DNA of 64,000 bases from positions 1 to 64,000 of the forward strand of contig NZ_BKZP01000004.1 of the NCBI RefSeq assembly GCF_008974185.1, given 5' to 3'. This DNA comes from Weizmannia acidilactici (GTDB lineage Bacteria; Bacillota; Bacilli; Bacillales; Bacillaceae_C). Under the pieces are notes generated by a model. That model was not told the DNA's origin. It did not search any database and saw only the letters and a program-made list of their open reading frames with translations. Positions within the stretch are counted from its first letter, which is position 1, and each line of letters starts with the position of its first letter. Shown here piece after piece: positions 28,925 to 37,436 of the stretch. The position numbers and the translations under genes are program-made.

Positions 28925-30274
28925 CTAAATGGACTTGCCGTACGTCCTTTCCGTATCTTTCAGCTTTTCCACTTTTTCTTCGTCCCCGTTTTCGGCATTG
29001 ATATAAATCCGGTACGTATCATCATTCAATACGCCCAAAAATTCATAGCAAAGTACTTCACGGTTTAAATCGCCCGTGATGATGGCAAGACGTTTTTCCA
29101 TTACCTTAAGCTTCGGATTTACACGGCTTCTCGCCTCTTTTTCGCTGATTTTTGGCTTTGGAATGACCCGTTTTTGATGGCTCCTTAGAAAGTCATCGGC
29201 CATAAACCCGACGACTTGTCCATTGTCAAGCGCCACTTTCATTTTAACCGTTTCCGGATAAATCCGCACATCACCTTGTTTCGCAACAAAGGAAAAGACA
29301 CCTATGTTATCATATTGCGAGCTTTCAAACATCTCCATTTTCTCAAAATGGTGCTTGTTTAAAAATTGGGCGGCTTTTTGCGATGCTTCGTTTAAGCTAA
29401 TGTTTTGTCTGCCGATCGTGCGCTTGTGAAAAAACCAGATCGGATATCCGCCTTTTCTCGTGATGTCGGCGGTAATTTCATGACCGTCTTTGTCTTTCAG
29501 CGATACGCTGTAAAAGGAAAAATGCGCGCCTTTTTCATTCGGTTTCGCTTCAGCGGACCGGGTGTTTTTGATGCCCGCATAGTTTTTGGCTGTTTCAATT
29601 GCTTCTTTTTTGCTGACCATCCTGCCTTGTAAATGTTTATAGTTATCATCGCGGTTTTGGAAGTTCGCAAAAGAAGGGCTGTTCAAGTCTGCATTGTCGT
29701 AGCCTTTAACCGTCCTTTCCACCGTCTTAAACCCGTCGATAATCGTATTGTCCTTCGCTTCCTTCCCGGTGGCAAGCGCCAGCTCGACATCCATCCAGCG
29801 CAAATTGTTTTGCAGGACGTTTTTCTGGACATCTCGCAATTCATCCTGAATATCACGGCTTTGCGCATACAATTTTTTTAACGAAGCATACTCTTTGTCT
29901 GTTAACGGCTCTTTGTCCAGATCGCGCACGGCTGTCCGGTAGCTGAAGTTCCCGATATTGACCAGGAACTCTTCCGTTTTATTGAACGGAAGCAGCGACA
30001 AAGGCAGCTGGCCGACATCGGCATGCGCTTCCGATGTCAGGCGCCACACTTCCGCCAATGCCGGCGAAAGCGATTTTTGCGAATTCATCGCGAGCGTGTT
30101 GCCGATTTCATCGTGAAGCAGATCCATTTTATAAGTAAGATCATGAAATGCCCTTTGGTACGTATTTTCGGCATTCAATAAAACCGCCTGCTTATCGCGG
30201 TGCTCCTTGTAAGCCCAGGCCGCCGTCCCCGCAAGCCCAAGGGCCAGTACAACGATCAATATCCGTTTTGCCAT
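28925..30274 (-). CDS. ypeB: Germination protein YpeB
   Basis: 449 residues. N-terminal membrane anchor (about 4-22), a helical region, and C-terminal PepSY-type repeats (three, from about 205, such as YAGIKNTRSAEAKP and AAQFLNKHHFEKMEMFE). It is required for accumulation and stability of the cortex hydrolase SleB in the spore and is cleaved in germination. It follows sleB by 12 nt in a two-gene operon. Confidence 0.93.
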   Translation of the reverse strand: MAKRILIVVLALGLAGTAAWAYKEHRDKQAVLLNAENTYQRAFHDLTYKMDLLHDEIGNTLAMNSQKSLSPALAEVWRLTSEAHADVGQLPLSLLPFNKTEEFLVNIGNFSYRTAVRDLDKEPLTDKEYASLKKLYAQSRDIQDELRDVQKNVLQNNLRWMDVELALATGKEAKDNTIIDGFKTVERTVKGYDNADLNSPSFANFQNRDDNYKHLQGRMVSKKEAIETAKNYAGIKNTRSAEAKPNEKGAHFSFYSVSLKDKDGHEITADITRKGGYPIWFFHKRTIGRQNISLNEASQKAAQFLNKHHFEKMEMFESSQYDNIGVFSFVAKQGDVRIYPETVKMKVALDNGQVVGFMADDFLRSHQKRVIPKPKISEKEARSRVNPKLKVMEKRLAIITGDLNREVLCYEFLGVLNDDTYRIYINAENGDEEKVEKLKDTERTYGKSI

Positions 30275-30286
30275 GTTTGATCCCCC

Positions 30287-31078
30287 TTACTTGCAGAAAA
30301 TATGTTTGCCAATTTGCTTAATTTGCGGCCTCGACCAGATCCACTTGCTCGTTGCAGTCGCGGGATTAAAATAATAAAGCGCATTTCCCGACGGGTCCCA
30401 GCCGTTGATTGCATCCAAGGCGGCTTTTTTCGCCGTATCGTTCGGCGTCAGCCAAATCTGCCCGTCGGAAACAGCCGTAAATGCGCCAGGCTCAAAAATG
30501 ACGCCGGAAATCGTGTTCGGAAAAGACGGGCTGTCGACCCGGTTCAGGATGACCGCCGCCACCGCCACCTGCCCTTCATACGGTTCGCCGCGTGCTTCGC
30601 CATAAACGGCCTGAGCCAGGAGGCGGATATCGTTTTGCGAAAAGCCGTTCGGCACATTGGATGTTGTGGCGGCTTTATTTACGGACATGTTTGAAGTTTG
30701 TTTTTTCGCACCGCCGTAATACGTAAATTTTTTACCGCTGTTGACCATGGATTTCACGTAAGCGGCGTCATATTTCGATGCTTTCACGAGTTTTGCTTTG
30801 ACTCGGTCGCCCGCCAGCCCGTCGACCGGAAGCCCGAAAGCCGCCTGGAAATTTCTCAGAGCCCAGTATGTACTCCATCCGAAAACACCGTCAATGGCGC
30901 TCCTGTAATAACCTATATATTGCAGCCTCGCCTGCAGTTCAATCACATCGTCCCCAACCGCCCCTTTTTGGATAACCTGATCCGTGAATGCGTATGCTGG
31001 CTCTGCACTTCCGGCAGTATAAAGCGCTGCCATAGCCGCCAGCACGATCAGGAATTTCATACAGCCGTTGTATTTCAT
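30287..31078 (-). CDS. sleB: Spore cortex-lytic enzyme SleB
   Basis: 263 residues. Signal peptide MKYNGCMKFLIVLAAMAALYTAGS, a peptidoglycan-binding domain (about 35-95, GDDVIELQARLQYIGYYRSAIDGVFGWSTYWALRNFQ), a linker shorter than in B. subtilis (305 residues), and the hydrolase_2 domain from about 145 with the catalytic Glu in YGEARGEPYEGQ. It is a lytic transglycosylase that opens the cortex in germination. Start at 31078 follows a GGGGGT site; a TTG five codons upstream overlaps it. A sigma G-like promoter precedes. Confidence 0.93.
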   Translation of the reverse strand: MKYNGCMKFLIVLAAMAALYTAGSAEPAYAFTDQVIQKGAVGDDVIELQARLQYIGYYRSAIDGVFGWSTYWALRNFQAAFGLPVDGLAGDRVKAKLVKASKYDAAYVKSMVNSGKKFTYYGGAKKQTSNMSVNKAATTSNVPNGFSQNDIRLLAQAVYGEARGEPYEGQVAVAAVILNRVDSPSFPNTISGVIFEPGAFTAVSDGQIWLTPNDTAKKAALDAINGWDPSGNALYYFNPATATSKWIWSRPQIKQIGKHIFCK

Positions 31079-31113
31079 TCCGCATACCCCCAAAATTGGT
31101 GAAGAATTAACCG

Positions 31114-31143
31114 TAGTTTTTGGAGAATGCGGGAATTTTATGC
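31114..31143 (-). promoter_or_regulatory. Putative sigma G promoter of sleB-ypeB
   Basis: On the minus strand: GCATA, 18 nt, AAAACTA, agreeing with the sigma G layout (GCATR, 18, CATACTA) at the -35 and at five of seven -10 bases. The ortholog is forespore-expressed. Confidence 0.5.
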
Positions 31144-31179
31144 AAAAGCTTTTGTACGGCTGGTATCCTGCCGGAAAAT

Positions 31180-31229
31180 TAAAAAGGGATGTCCCAAAGT
31201 CAGTAACTGACCAAGGACACCCCTTTTAA
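31180..31229. repeat. Compound palindrome downstream of prsW
   Basis: Outer arms AAAAGGGATGTCC and GGACACCCCTTTT enclose a second palindrome GTCAG-TAA-CTGAC. On the minus strand it ends in a T-rich run and could terminate prsW; the nested symmetry and GGGATGTCCC motif also resemble the ends of small IS or MITE elements. The 31079-31404 gap holds this, the sleB promoter and repeat copy C. Confidence 0.55.
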
Positions 31230-31257
31230 GTTATGTATGATGAATAGGTAATTGACC

Positions 31258-31375
31258 TTGTTGATGATCGCGGAATTTACGAGACTCCTGCAGGAAAAGC
31301 GGGCAAGAAGAAACCCCGCAGTGAAGTACGGGCAAGGAGGCCTGGATAAGACCGCGGAAAGCGATCATCAACCGT
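31258..31375 (+). repeat. Intergenic hairpin repeat, copy C
   Basis: Between sleB and prsW. Terminal inverted repeats TTGTTGATGATCGCGGAATT and, on the other strand, TTACGGTTGATGATCGCTTT enclose the core GACTCCTGCAGGAAAAGC and AACCCCGCAG. It is the clearest copy in the window: the arms share GTTGATGATCGC exactly. Confidence 0.8.
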
Positions 31376-31404
31376 AAATAAGAAACAGAGAAATTCCAAA
31401 AAGA

Positions 31405-32088
31405 TTATAAAGTTTGCTGCGTTCCTGCAGCTTCCTGCGCAAAATGCTGGGCGGAAAGGCTGTGCGCTTGCTTTGCTTTTTTCAGGCTGAGCCACCAGAG
31501 CCCGAACATAAACGGGATCATGTAATACAGCCATTTTTGCTGGGTAAGCATGATCAAGTCATAAAAGCCGTGCAATGTAAACGGCAGGGCAAAAGAAAGG
31601 AACAGCCACCCTTTTTTGTGCGGTGAAAACCTTGCTTTTCCTAAATAATAACCCATGATGACTCCGAATAAAGCATGGCTTGATACCGGAAGCAATGCGC
31701 GGCCAAATGCAAGATACACCCCGCCTGAAAACAGCGACAAGATGTTTTCAATCGTGGCGAAACCGAGCGAAACGCTGACGCCGTATACAATTCCGTCAAA
31801 TGGTTCAGTAAATTCCCTGTTATAAAATACAATGATTGCCAAAATCAGCCATTTGCAAAATTCTTCGGGCAAAGAGGAATGGAAAAAGGCATACCGGAGA
31901 CTGCCCGAAAGCCAGTTTTCGTGCGTGATGACAAACTGGACGAACATCACCGGCAGCGTTACGAGCGCACCGTACAAAAAAGCTTTGGCTACAGCAAGAA
32001 TCGGCTCCGGTTCGAACTGGTCCCGCAAATAAAAATAACAGAGCAGGGCAAACCCGGGGGCGATGCCGGCTGATAAAAGGACAAGCAT
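31405..32088 (-). CDS. prsW: PrsW-type intramembrane protease
   Basis: 227 residues, seven or eight membrane segments. The EExxK motif of the family is present as EEFCK in FHSSLPEEFCKWLILAII, with SHALFGVIMGYYLG and FTLHGFYDL carrying the other conserved His residues. In B. subtilis PrsW makes the site-1 cut in anti-sigma factor RsiW; no sigma/anti-sigma pair is in this window. ATG at 32088 chosen for AGAGG six nt upstream. Confidence 0.9.
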   Translation of the reverse strand: MLVLLSAGIAPGFALLCYFYLRDQFEPEPILAVAKAFLYGALVTLPVMFVQFVITHENWLSGSLRYAFFHSSLPEEFCKWLILAIIVFYNREFTEPFDGIVYGVSVSLGFATIENILSLFSGGVYLAFGRALLPVSSHALFGVIMGYYLGKARFSPHKKGWLFLSFALPFTLHGFYDLIMLTQQKWLYYMIPFMFGLWWLSLKKAKQAHSLSAQHFAQEAAGTQQTL

Positions 32089-32188
32089 AACCAACCTCTC
32101 TTTTCTTAAGGAATCGTGTTTCCGCGTCCCGTTAATGTGTTATCTTTATCGTAACACGAAAAGATTGGAAAAGAAACACCGGCCCCGG

Positions 32189-32217
32189 AAAAACCATTCC
32201 GGCACAAAAGGCCGGTT
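32189..32217 (-). terminator. Possible terminator of ypdA
   Basis: AACCGGC and GCCGG..GGTT pair across CTTTTGT on the minus strand, followed by TTTTT. It overlaps the stop codon. Confidence 0.5.
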
Positions 32218-33187
32218 AAACATTTTCCCGCGCCCGAATCGCTTCAGCAATCAGGCCGCCGTGGAAACGTCCGTTTTCGATAAAAATTTCATTGGCATTA
32301 TTTCCCGCCGCAATGACGCCTGCAATGAAAATCCCTTCGACATTTGTTTCCATCGTGTCTTCCCGGTATTGCGGCCGCCCCGTTTCCGGATCGATTTCGA
32401 CGCCCATTCCACGCAGAAAAGAATGGTCTGGATGATAACCAACCATCGCAAACACAAAATCGTTTTTGATTTCCTTTTCTTCCCCGCCCGCTTTATAAAC
32501 TACGCTGTGTTCTTTGATTTTTTTTACATTCGCGCGGAATTCCATTTTCACTTTCCCGTGGCGGATCAGCGAGTCGAATTCCGGCAAAATCCACGGCTTA
32601 ATGCTTTCAGAATATTTGTCCCCGCGGTACAGGACCGTTACGCGCGCCCCCGCCTTATTCAACTCAATAGCGGCATCAACGGCCGAGTTTTTCCCTCCGA
32701 TGACAACGACATCCGTGTCAAAAAACGGGTGCGCTTCTTTGAAATAGTGGAACACTTTACTTAAATTTTCCCCCGGCACATCCATCATGTTCGGGTTGTC
32801 GTAATACCCGGTTGCAACGATCACATAAGGTGTTTCATATTCATTTTTCGAAGTCTTTACAACAAAATTTCCGTCCGCCTGCTTTTCCACGCTTTCCGCT
32901 TTTTCGAACCGGTTGATGCGGAGCTGTTTCAGCCTCGCCACTTCCCTATAATACGTGAGCGCCTGGTTGCGCTTCGGTTTTAAGTTTTCTGTAATAAACG
33001 GCACATCACCGATCGCAAGCCGGTCGCTTGAGCTGAAAAATGTTTGGTGCGTTGGATAATGGTAAATGGCATTCACAATATTCCCTTTTTCGATGACAAG
33101 CGGATTTTTCCCGATTCCCTGTAAACTTATGGCGGCTGCCAATCCGCACGGGCCGCCCCCGATAATGATACAATCTTCTTTCTGCAT
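32216..33187 (-). CDS. ypdA: Bacillithiol disulfide reductase (YpdA/Bdr)
   Basis: 323 residues, FAD/NAD(P)-dependent oxidoreductase. FAD motif GGGPCGLA (10-17) with the Cys that follows the glycine box, the NADPH motif VIGGKNSAVDAAIEL (about 165-180), ATGYYDNPN, and a C-terminal EGIFIAGVIAAGNNANEIFIENGRFHG. The family reduces bacillithiol disulfide with NADPH. In Bacilli the gene pairs with gudB, as here. Confidence 0.9.
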   Translation of the reverse strand: MQKEDCIIIGGGPCGLAAAISLQGIGKNPLVIEKGNIVNAIYHYPTHQTFFSSSDRLAIGDVPFITENLKPKRNQALTYYREVARLKQLRINRFEKAESVEKQADGNFVVKTSKNEYETPYVIVATGYYDNPNMMDVPGENLSKVFHYFKEAHPFFDTDVVVIGGKNSAVDAAIELNKAGARVTVLYRGDKYSESIKPWILPEFDSLIRHGKVKMEFRANVKKIKEHSVVYKAGGEEKEIKNDFVFAMVGYHPDHSFLRGMGVEIDPETGRPQYREDTMETNVEGIFIAGVIAAGNNANEIFIENGRFHGGLIAEAIRARENV

Positions 33188-33269
33188 ATTTCCTCATCCC
33201 TTTCACGAAAACTGTCGATATGTAAAAAAGTTTCCCCCTGAAGCGGCCGCAACATGAAAGGCCACCCAT

Positions 33270-33306
33270 TGAAAAATCTCCCACCGTTTCACGACAGGAG
33301 ATTTTA
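33270..33306 (-). terminator. Terminator of gudB
   Basis: AATCTCC pairs with GGGAGATT on the minus strand, followed by TTTC, 13 nt past the gudB stop. Confidence 0.75.
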
Positions 33307-33319
33307 CGTGCGCATCCTT

Positions 33320-34597
33320 TTAAATCCAGCCCCTGAATCTGCAGGCTTCCGCCACCCTCCTCACGCCGACCATATAAGCGGCAAGGCGCATATTTACCCG
33401 GCGGAACTGGGCGGTTTTGTAAACCGTATCGAACGACTGGACAAGAACTTTTTCAAGCTTCTCATTGACTTCTTCCTCCGTCCAGTAATACCCCTGGTTA
33501 TTTTGTACCCACTCAAAATACGAAACCGTTACGCCGCCGGCCGATGCAAGCACATCCGGCACAAGCAGGATGCCGCGGTTCGTTAAAATTTCGGTAGCCC
33601 CCAGCGTGGTTGGGCCGTTTGCCGCTTCTACCACAATTTGCGCCCGGATATTATGGGCATTTTCTTCAGTAATTTGGTTTTCAATGGCCGCCGGAACCAA
33701 AATATCGCAGTCCAGCTCGAGCAGTTCCTTGTTTGTAATCGTATTTTTGAACAGCGTCGTAACCGTCCCGAAACTGTCGCGGCGGTCCAGCAAATAGTCG
33801 ATATCAAGGCCTTTCGGGTCATACAGCCCGCCGTAAGCATCCGAAATGCCGATTACTTTTGCTCCGGCATCATGCATGAACTTTGCAAGGAAGCTTCCGG
33901 CATTGCCGAAACCTTGGATCACAACCCTGGCGCCTTTTAATTCTATGCCTTTTTTCTTCGCCGCTTCACGGATGCAGATAGTCACCCCTTTGGCCGTTGA
34001 CGATTCACGGCCGTGCGAGCCCCCGAGCACAAGCGGTTTGCCCGTAATAAACCCCGGCGAGTTGAATTCATCGATCCGGCTGTACTCATCCATCATCCAG
34101 GCCATGATTTGCGAGTTCGTAAACACATCCGGTGCCGGAATGTCTTTTGTCGGGCCGACGATTTGGCTGATCGCCCTGACATAACCGCGGCTCAAGCTTT
34201 CCAGTTCGCGGAAAGACATTTTGCGCGGGTCGCAGACGATACCGCCTTTTCCTCCCCCGTAAGGCAGATTGACGATACCGCACTTCAATGTCATCCAGAT
34301 GGACAAAGCTTTTACTTCGTTTTCCGTGACATCCGGGTGGAACCTGACGCCGCCTTTTGTCGGTCCGACCGCATCGTTATGCTGCGCGCGGTACCCCGTA
34401 AAAATTTTAACCGTACCGTCATCCATTCTGACGGGAATTTTCACCGTTAACATGCGAATCGGCTCTTTTAAAAGTTCATATACTTCTTCAGGGTATCCAA
34501 GCTTTTCAAGAGCCTCATGGATAATTGTCTGTGTTGATTTTAGCACATCTCGACTTGCTTCCGTTGTTTGGTGATCTGCACCCTTATCGGCTGCCAT
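33320..34597 (-). CDS. gudB: NAD-specific glutamate dehydrogenase
   Basis: 425 residues from MAADKGADHQ, with AGGAGG 9 nt upstream; the frame runs 29 codons further but that part is not conserved. Catalytic region KCGIVNLPYGGGKGGIVCDP (about 104-123) and Rossmann motif QGFGNAGSF are intact. It deaminates glutamate to 2-oxoglutarate. The 9-bp duplication that inactivates gudB in laboratory B. subtilis 168 is not present, so the enzyme should be active. Confidence 0.95.
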   Translation of the reverse strand: MAADKGADHQTTEASRDVLKSTQTIIHEALEKLGYPEEVYELLKEPIRMLTVKIPVRMDDGTVKIFTGYRAQHNDAVGPTKGGVRFHPDVTENEVKALSIWMTLKCGIVNLPYGGGKGGIVCDPRKMSFRELESLSRGYVRAISQIVGPTKDIPAPDVFTNSQIMAWMMDEYSRIDEFNSPGFITGKPLVLGGSHGRESSTAKGVTICIREAAKKKGIELKGARVVIQGFGNAGSFLAKFMHDAGAKVIGISDAYGGLYDPKGLDIDYLLDRRDSFGTVTTLFKNTITNKELLELDCDILVPAAIENQITEENAHNIRAQIVVEAANGPTTLGATEILTNRGILLVPDVLASAGGVTVSYFEWVQNNQGYYWTEEEVNEKLEKVLVQSFDTVYKTAQFRRVNMRLAAYMVGVRRVAEACRFRGWI

Positions 34598-34643
34598 TAT
34601 CGCAAACCTCCTAGATACATAAGAAATATCTGCTTTTAAAATT

Positions 34644-34681
34644 AGTATACAACTTTCATTTGCGAATGAAAACCGCAAATG
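34644..34681 (-). promoter_or_regulatory. gudB promoter region with inverted repeat
   Basis: On the minus strand: TTTTCA, 17 nt, TATACT. The -35 is embedded in the stem CATTTGCG/CGCAAATG (34657-34664 and 34674-34681), which could be an operator or the end of the mecB transcript. Confidence 0.5.
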
Positions 34682-34693
34682 CACGCCGGCCGT

Positions 34694-35242
34694 TTACCGG
34701 AAATGCTCGAGGATCCTGTGGAGCGCGCCGTTTTCAAACACTGCAAGGCCGTATTCCCGTACCATAAAAGGGGAAATCCTCGCGCGTTCCCCGTATTCAA
34801 GGAAAAACGGCGCCATTTTTGCCCCAGGTTCAACAAGCAGATAATAACGTTCCTCAAAACAATAAAGGCTTGTTTCGGCGATTTGGCCCACATTTTTTAA
34901 AAATCGTGCCAGCGCAATGACCTCTTCAATGGATTGAAACCAGTACACGTCTTCCTGCAGCGGGTTGTCTTCATCAAACCAATCCCGTCCGGATGTTGCC
35001 TCGTCCTCCTCTCCCAAAGTCAAAATTAATACCATTTCATGGACACTCAAAGAATATATTTCGATCGAGAGCATTTCGCTCCCGCCAACATCGTATGCCT
35101 CATCCGCCAATTCAAGCATTTCATCAAATAAATGGTTCCAAACGGGCGAATCCAGGTCATTTACAAGGATGCCGCGTTCCGTCAACTCATCAAACGAAAT
35201 GGAGTATTTAATTTTGTTGGATGAAATCCGTTCGAGTTTCAT
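34694..35242 (-). CDS. mecB: MecA-like adaptor protein (YpbH/MecB)
   Basis: 182 residues starting MKLERISSNKIKYSISFDELTERGI; an upstream extension of 11 codons is not conserved. The N-terminal substrate-binding domain and C-terminal ClpC-binding domain (from about 95, VYWFQSIEEVIALARFLKNVG...) match the MecA/YpbH family. Such adaptors deliver proteins to ClpCP. A second paralog, mecA, would be expected elsewhere in the genome. Confidence 0.85.
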   Translation of the reverse strand: MKLERISSNKIKYSISFDELTERGILVNDLDSPVWNHLFDEMLELADEAYDVGGSEMLSIEIYSLSVHEMVLILTLGEEDEATSGRDWFDEDNPLQEDVYWFQSIEEVIALARFLKNVGQIAETSLYCFEERYYLLVEPGAKMAPFFLEYGERARISPFMVREYGLAVFENGALHRILEHFR

Positions 35243-35302
35243 ATTTTTCCGCCCCCTGCATACGGCTCTTACCAATATAGTATGTAGTGGGGGAAAGAAG
35301 GT

Positions 35303-36088
35303 TCATAGGCCGCTTGAACCGCGGTTGCTTTTAATTGTAATTAAATGCGTTTCCGGCTTCGCGCCGAGTCGCAGCGGAACAAGGGTGGTGCCGTAACCGT
35401 TGCTTGTTAAGTGGATCATGTTGCGGATTTTTCTTACGCCACCGCTCCTGTACCTGCTAATTCCGAAAAGGCGGATCTGACCGCCGTGCGTATGGCCGCT
35501 TAACATCACATGGATATGGTCCAATTCGTGGAGCTGGTAAACCATTTTCGGATTATGGCTGATTAAAATCCGGAAATCATCCGGCTGCACTTGTTCGAGC
35601 GCTTCATCGAGATTCTCCTGCTCCATCGTTAAATCATCGACACCGATCAGCGCAATCCGCTTTTCCCCACCTAGATGGAGAAAATACGCCGTATTCCGCA
35701 GCGAGTGGACGCCCGATGCGGAAAAAATTCCGTTCAGTTTTTCCGCATCAATCTCATAATCATTATTTCCCCACACAAAGAAAACGGGGCCGATTTTTTT
35801 CAGCAGGCGCAAGTTTTCTTCCACCCTGCCAAGTGGCACTCCTTTTTCGAGCAAATCGCCGCCGATGATGGTAAACCGCGCCTTGCCAAGCACCTCTTCC
35901 ACGATTTGGGGGTGGATTTTCCGCCTGTGGATATCGGAAATAAAAAAAAACGTGCACGGTTCCTGCCCGTCCGGATAGGCATCCACACAAAACTCGTGTG
36001 TGATCAGCCTGTTCATGGATGCTTCATACCGCATATATACCAATAAAATGATTCCGCACAAAACCGCAATCCATAAAAATGCGAACAT
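35303..36088 (-). CDS. ypbG: Membrane-anchored metallophosphoesterase (YpbG)
   Basis: 261 residues: one N-terminal membrane helix (about 2-19), then a calcineurin-like domain with metal motifs ISDIHRRK (about 48-55), GGDLLEKG, GNNDYE, SHNP and the GHTHGGQ near 198-204. It matches YpbG of Bacillaceae; the substrate is unknown. AGGAGC lies 6 nt before the ATG. It stands divergent from the cotJ operon, with about 200 nt between the starts. Confidence 0.85.
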   Translation of the reverse strand: MFAFLWIAVLCGIILLVYMRYEASMNRLITHEFCVDAYPDGQEPCTFFFISDIHRRKIHPQIVEEVLGKARFTIIGGDLLEKGVPLGRVEENLRLLKKIGPVFFVWGNNDYEIDAEKLNGIFSASGVHSLRNTAYFLHLGGEKRIALIGVDDLTMEQENLDEALEQVQPDDFRILISHNPKMVYQLHELDHIHVMLSGHTHGGQIRLFGISRYRSGGVRKIRNMIHLTSNGYGTTLVPLRLGAKPETHLITIKSNRGSSGL

Positions 36089-36228
36089 ATATGAGCTCCT
36101 ATTCTGAAAATCTCGGGCCGGCCCAAAAAACAAAACCGGGCACGTTCCCGCGGCTTTCCTTAAACTTCCGCCTATATCAGTATTATATCTTAATCGCGGT
36201 AGATGAAAAGAATTCCGTTTTGATTTTT

Positions 36229-36258
36229 GTCATGGCGGCTGAATCAGGCACATAAAAT
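36229..36258 (+). promoter_or_regulatory. Putative sigma E promoter of cotJABC
   Basis: GTCATGGC, 14 nt, CATAAAAT. The spacing is exactly that of sigma E promoters, both boxes are close, and cotJ is a sigma E operon in B. subtilis. Confidence 0.6.
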
Positions 36259-36289
36259 GGAAGAGACTATAAATGTCAGGAGGATTGTG

Positions 36290-36508
36290 ATGAGCACACC
36301 TTTTAAAACATACCATCCTTTTATCGGGCCGTTTGACCCCTGCCCGCCGATAAAGGAAAAAGTGTATTCAACGCCGCCGCACCTTTACATGGGATTCCAG
36401 CCGCCGAATTTGCCGCAGTTTCCGCCTGCAGAAGCTTTGGCGCGCGGAACACTTTGGATGCCGCTTTATGACCCTTATTACAGCCCTTATGAACGGGCAA
36501 AGGAATGA
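36290..36508 (+). CDS. cotJA: Spore coat protein CotJA
   Basis: 72 residues, Pro-rich (PFIGPFDPCPPIKEK..., PPNLPQFPPAEALARGTLW). Matches the CotJA family. AGGAGG lies 6 nt before the ATG at 36290; the open frame starts earlier but runs through the promoter. It overlaps cotJB's region: its stop is 5 nt before the cotJB ATG. CotJA and CotJC interact in the coat. Confidence 0.92.
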   Translation: MSTPFKTYHPFIGPFDPCPPIKEKVYSTPPHLYMGFQPPNLPQFPPAEALARGTLWMPLYDPYYSPYERAKE

Positions 36509-36513
36509 TCATC

Positions 36514-36774
36514 ATGAAACAGCTTCCGAAAGAATATTATACATTGCTCGAAGAACTGCAGGCGCTCGATTTTACGATTTTGGAACTGAACCTTTATTTG
36601 GATACGCATCCAGGCGACAAGGCAACCGTTGAACAATATAATACGCTCACAGGCGCCAGGAAAAAAGTAAAAAAGGAATTTGAAAAACAGTTCGGTCCGC
36701 TGACGAGCTTCGGTTATAGTTACTCTCCTTACCCTTTCCACTGGAAAGAAGCACCTTGGCCATGGCAAGTATAA
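36514..36774 (+). CDS. cotJB: Spore coat protein CotJB
   Basis: 86 residues, KQLPKEYYTLLEELQALDFTILELNLYLDTHP, matching CotJB (about 87 in B. subtilis). The ATG at 36514 has AAAGGA 9 nt upstream; another ATG three codons earlier touches that site. Middle gene of cotJABC; it is needed with CotJA for coat association of CotJC. Confidence 0.92.
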   Translation: MKQLPKEYYTLLEELQALDFTILELNLYLDTHPGDKATVEQYNTLTGARKKVKKEFEKQFGPLTSFGYSYSPYPFHWKEAPWPWQV

Positions 36775-36798
36775 CTTCAAAAGGAGTGGATGAACCGA

Positions 36799-37368
36799 AT
36801 GTGGATATATGAAAAAAAACTGCAGTATCCGGTCCGGGTCAGTACCTGCAACCCAAAGCTAGCAAAACTTCTTATCGAACAGTACGGCGGCGCGGACGGG
36901 GAGCTTGCGGCAGCGCTCAGATATTTGAACCAGCGCTATACGATACCGGATAAAGTGATCGGGCTTTTAAACGACATCGGCACGGAAGAATTCGCCCATC
37001 TCGAAATGATTGCGACAATGGTGTATAAACTCACAAAAGACGCGACACCCGACCAGCTGGAAGCTGCCGGGCTAGACCGCCATTATGTCGACCATGAAAA
37101 AGCACTCCATTACCATGACGCGGCCGGTGTGCCTTGGACGGCGACATACATCCAGGCAAAAGGCGACCCGATCGCGGATATATATGAAGATATTGCCGCA
37201 GAGGAAAAAGCAAGGGCCACCTACCAGTGGATCATCAATTTAAGCGACGACCCGGATTTAAATGACGGGCTCCGTTTTTTGAGGGAGCGGGAAATCATCC
37301 ATTCGCAGCGGTTCCGGGAAGCCGCGCAAATTTTAATAGAAGAAAGAAACCGAAAAAAAATTTTTTAA
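36799..37368 (+). CDS. cotJC: Spore coat manganese catalase CotJC
   Basis: 189 residues, same as B. subtilis CotJC (MWIYEKKLQYPVRVST...). Ferritin-like dimanganese catalase fold with the metal-binding Glu/His residues in GADGELAAALRYL, GTEEFAHLEM, DIAAEEKARATYQW and REREIIHSQRF. It is thought to protect the coat against peroxide. The first ATG, three codons upstream, lies too close to AAGGAG; the ATG at 36799 is kept because it matches the family start. Confidence 0.93.
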   Translation: MWIYEKKLQYPVRVSTCNPKLAKLLIEQYGGADGELAAALRYLNQRYTIPDKVIGLLNDIGTEEFAHLEMIATMVYKLTKDATPDQLEAAGLDRHYVDHEKALHYHDAAGVPWTATYIQAKGDPIADIYEDIAAEEKARATYQWIINLSDDPDLNDGLRFLREREIIHSQRFREAAQILIEERNRKKIF

Positions 37369-37397
37369 GAAGATGCCCGCCATCTTCTTATTTTTTC
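37366..37397 (+). terminator. Terminator of cotJABC
   Basis: TAAGAAGATG/CATCTTCTTA around CCCGC, followed by TTTTTT; it overlaps the cotJC stop. Confidence 0.88.
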
Positions 37398-37436
37398 TAT
37401 TGACTGCAAAATCCGCTTTCCCCCGCCCGAGCCTTT

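Noticed and set aside
33320-34684. gudB with a 29-residue N-terminal extension, or inactivated by the 9-bp duplication known from B. subtilis 168
   Set aside because: AGGAGG directly precedes the ATG at 34597 and the family starts there; the active-site region shows no duplicated triplet of codons.
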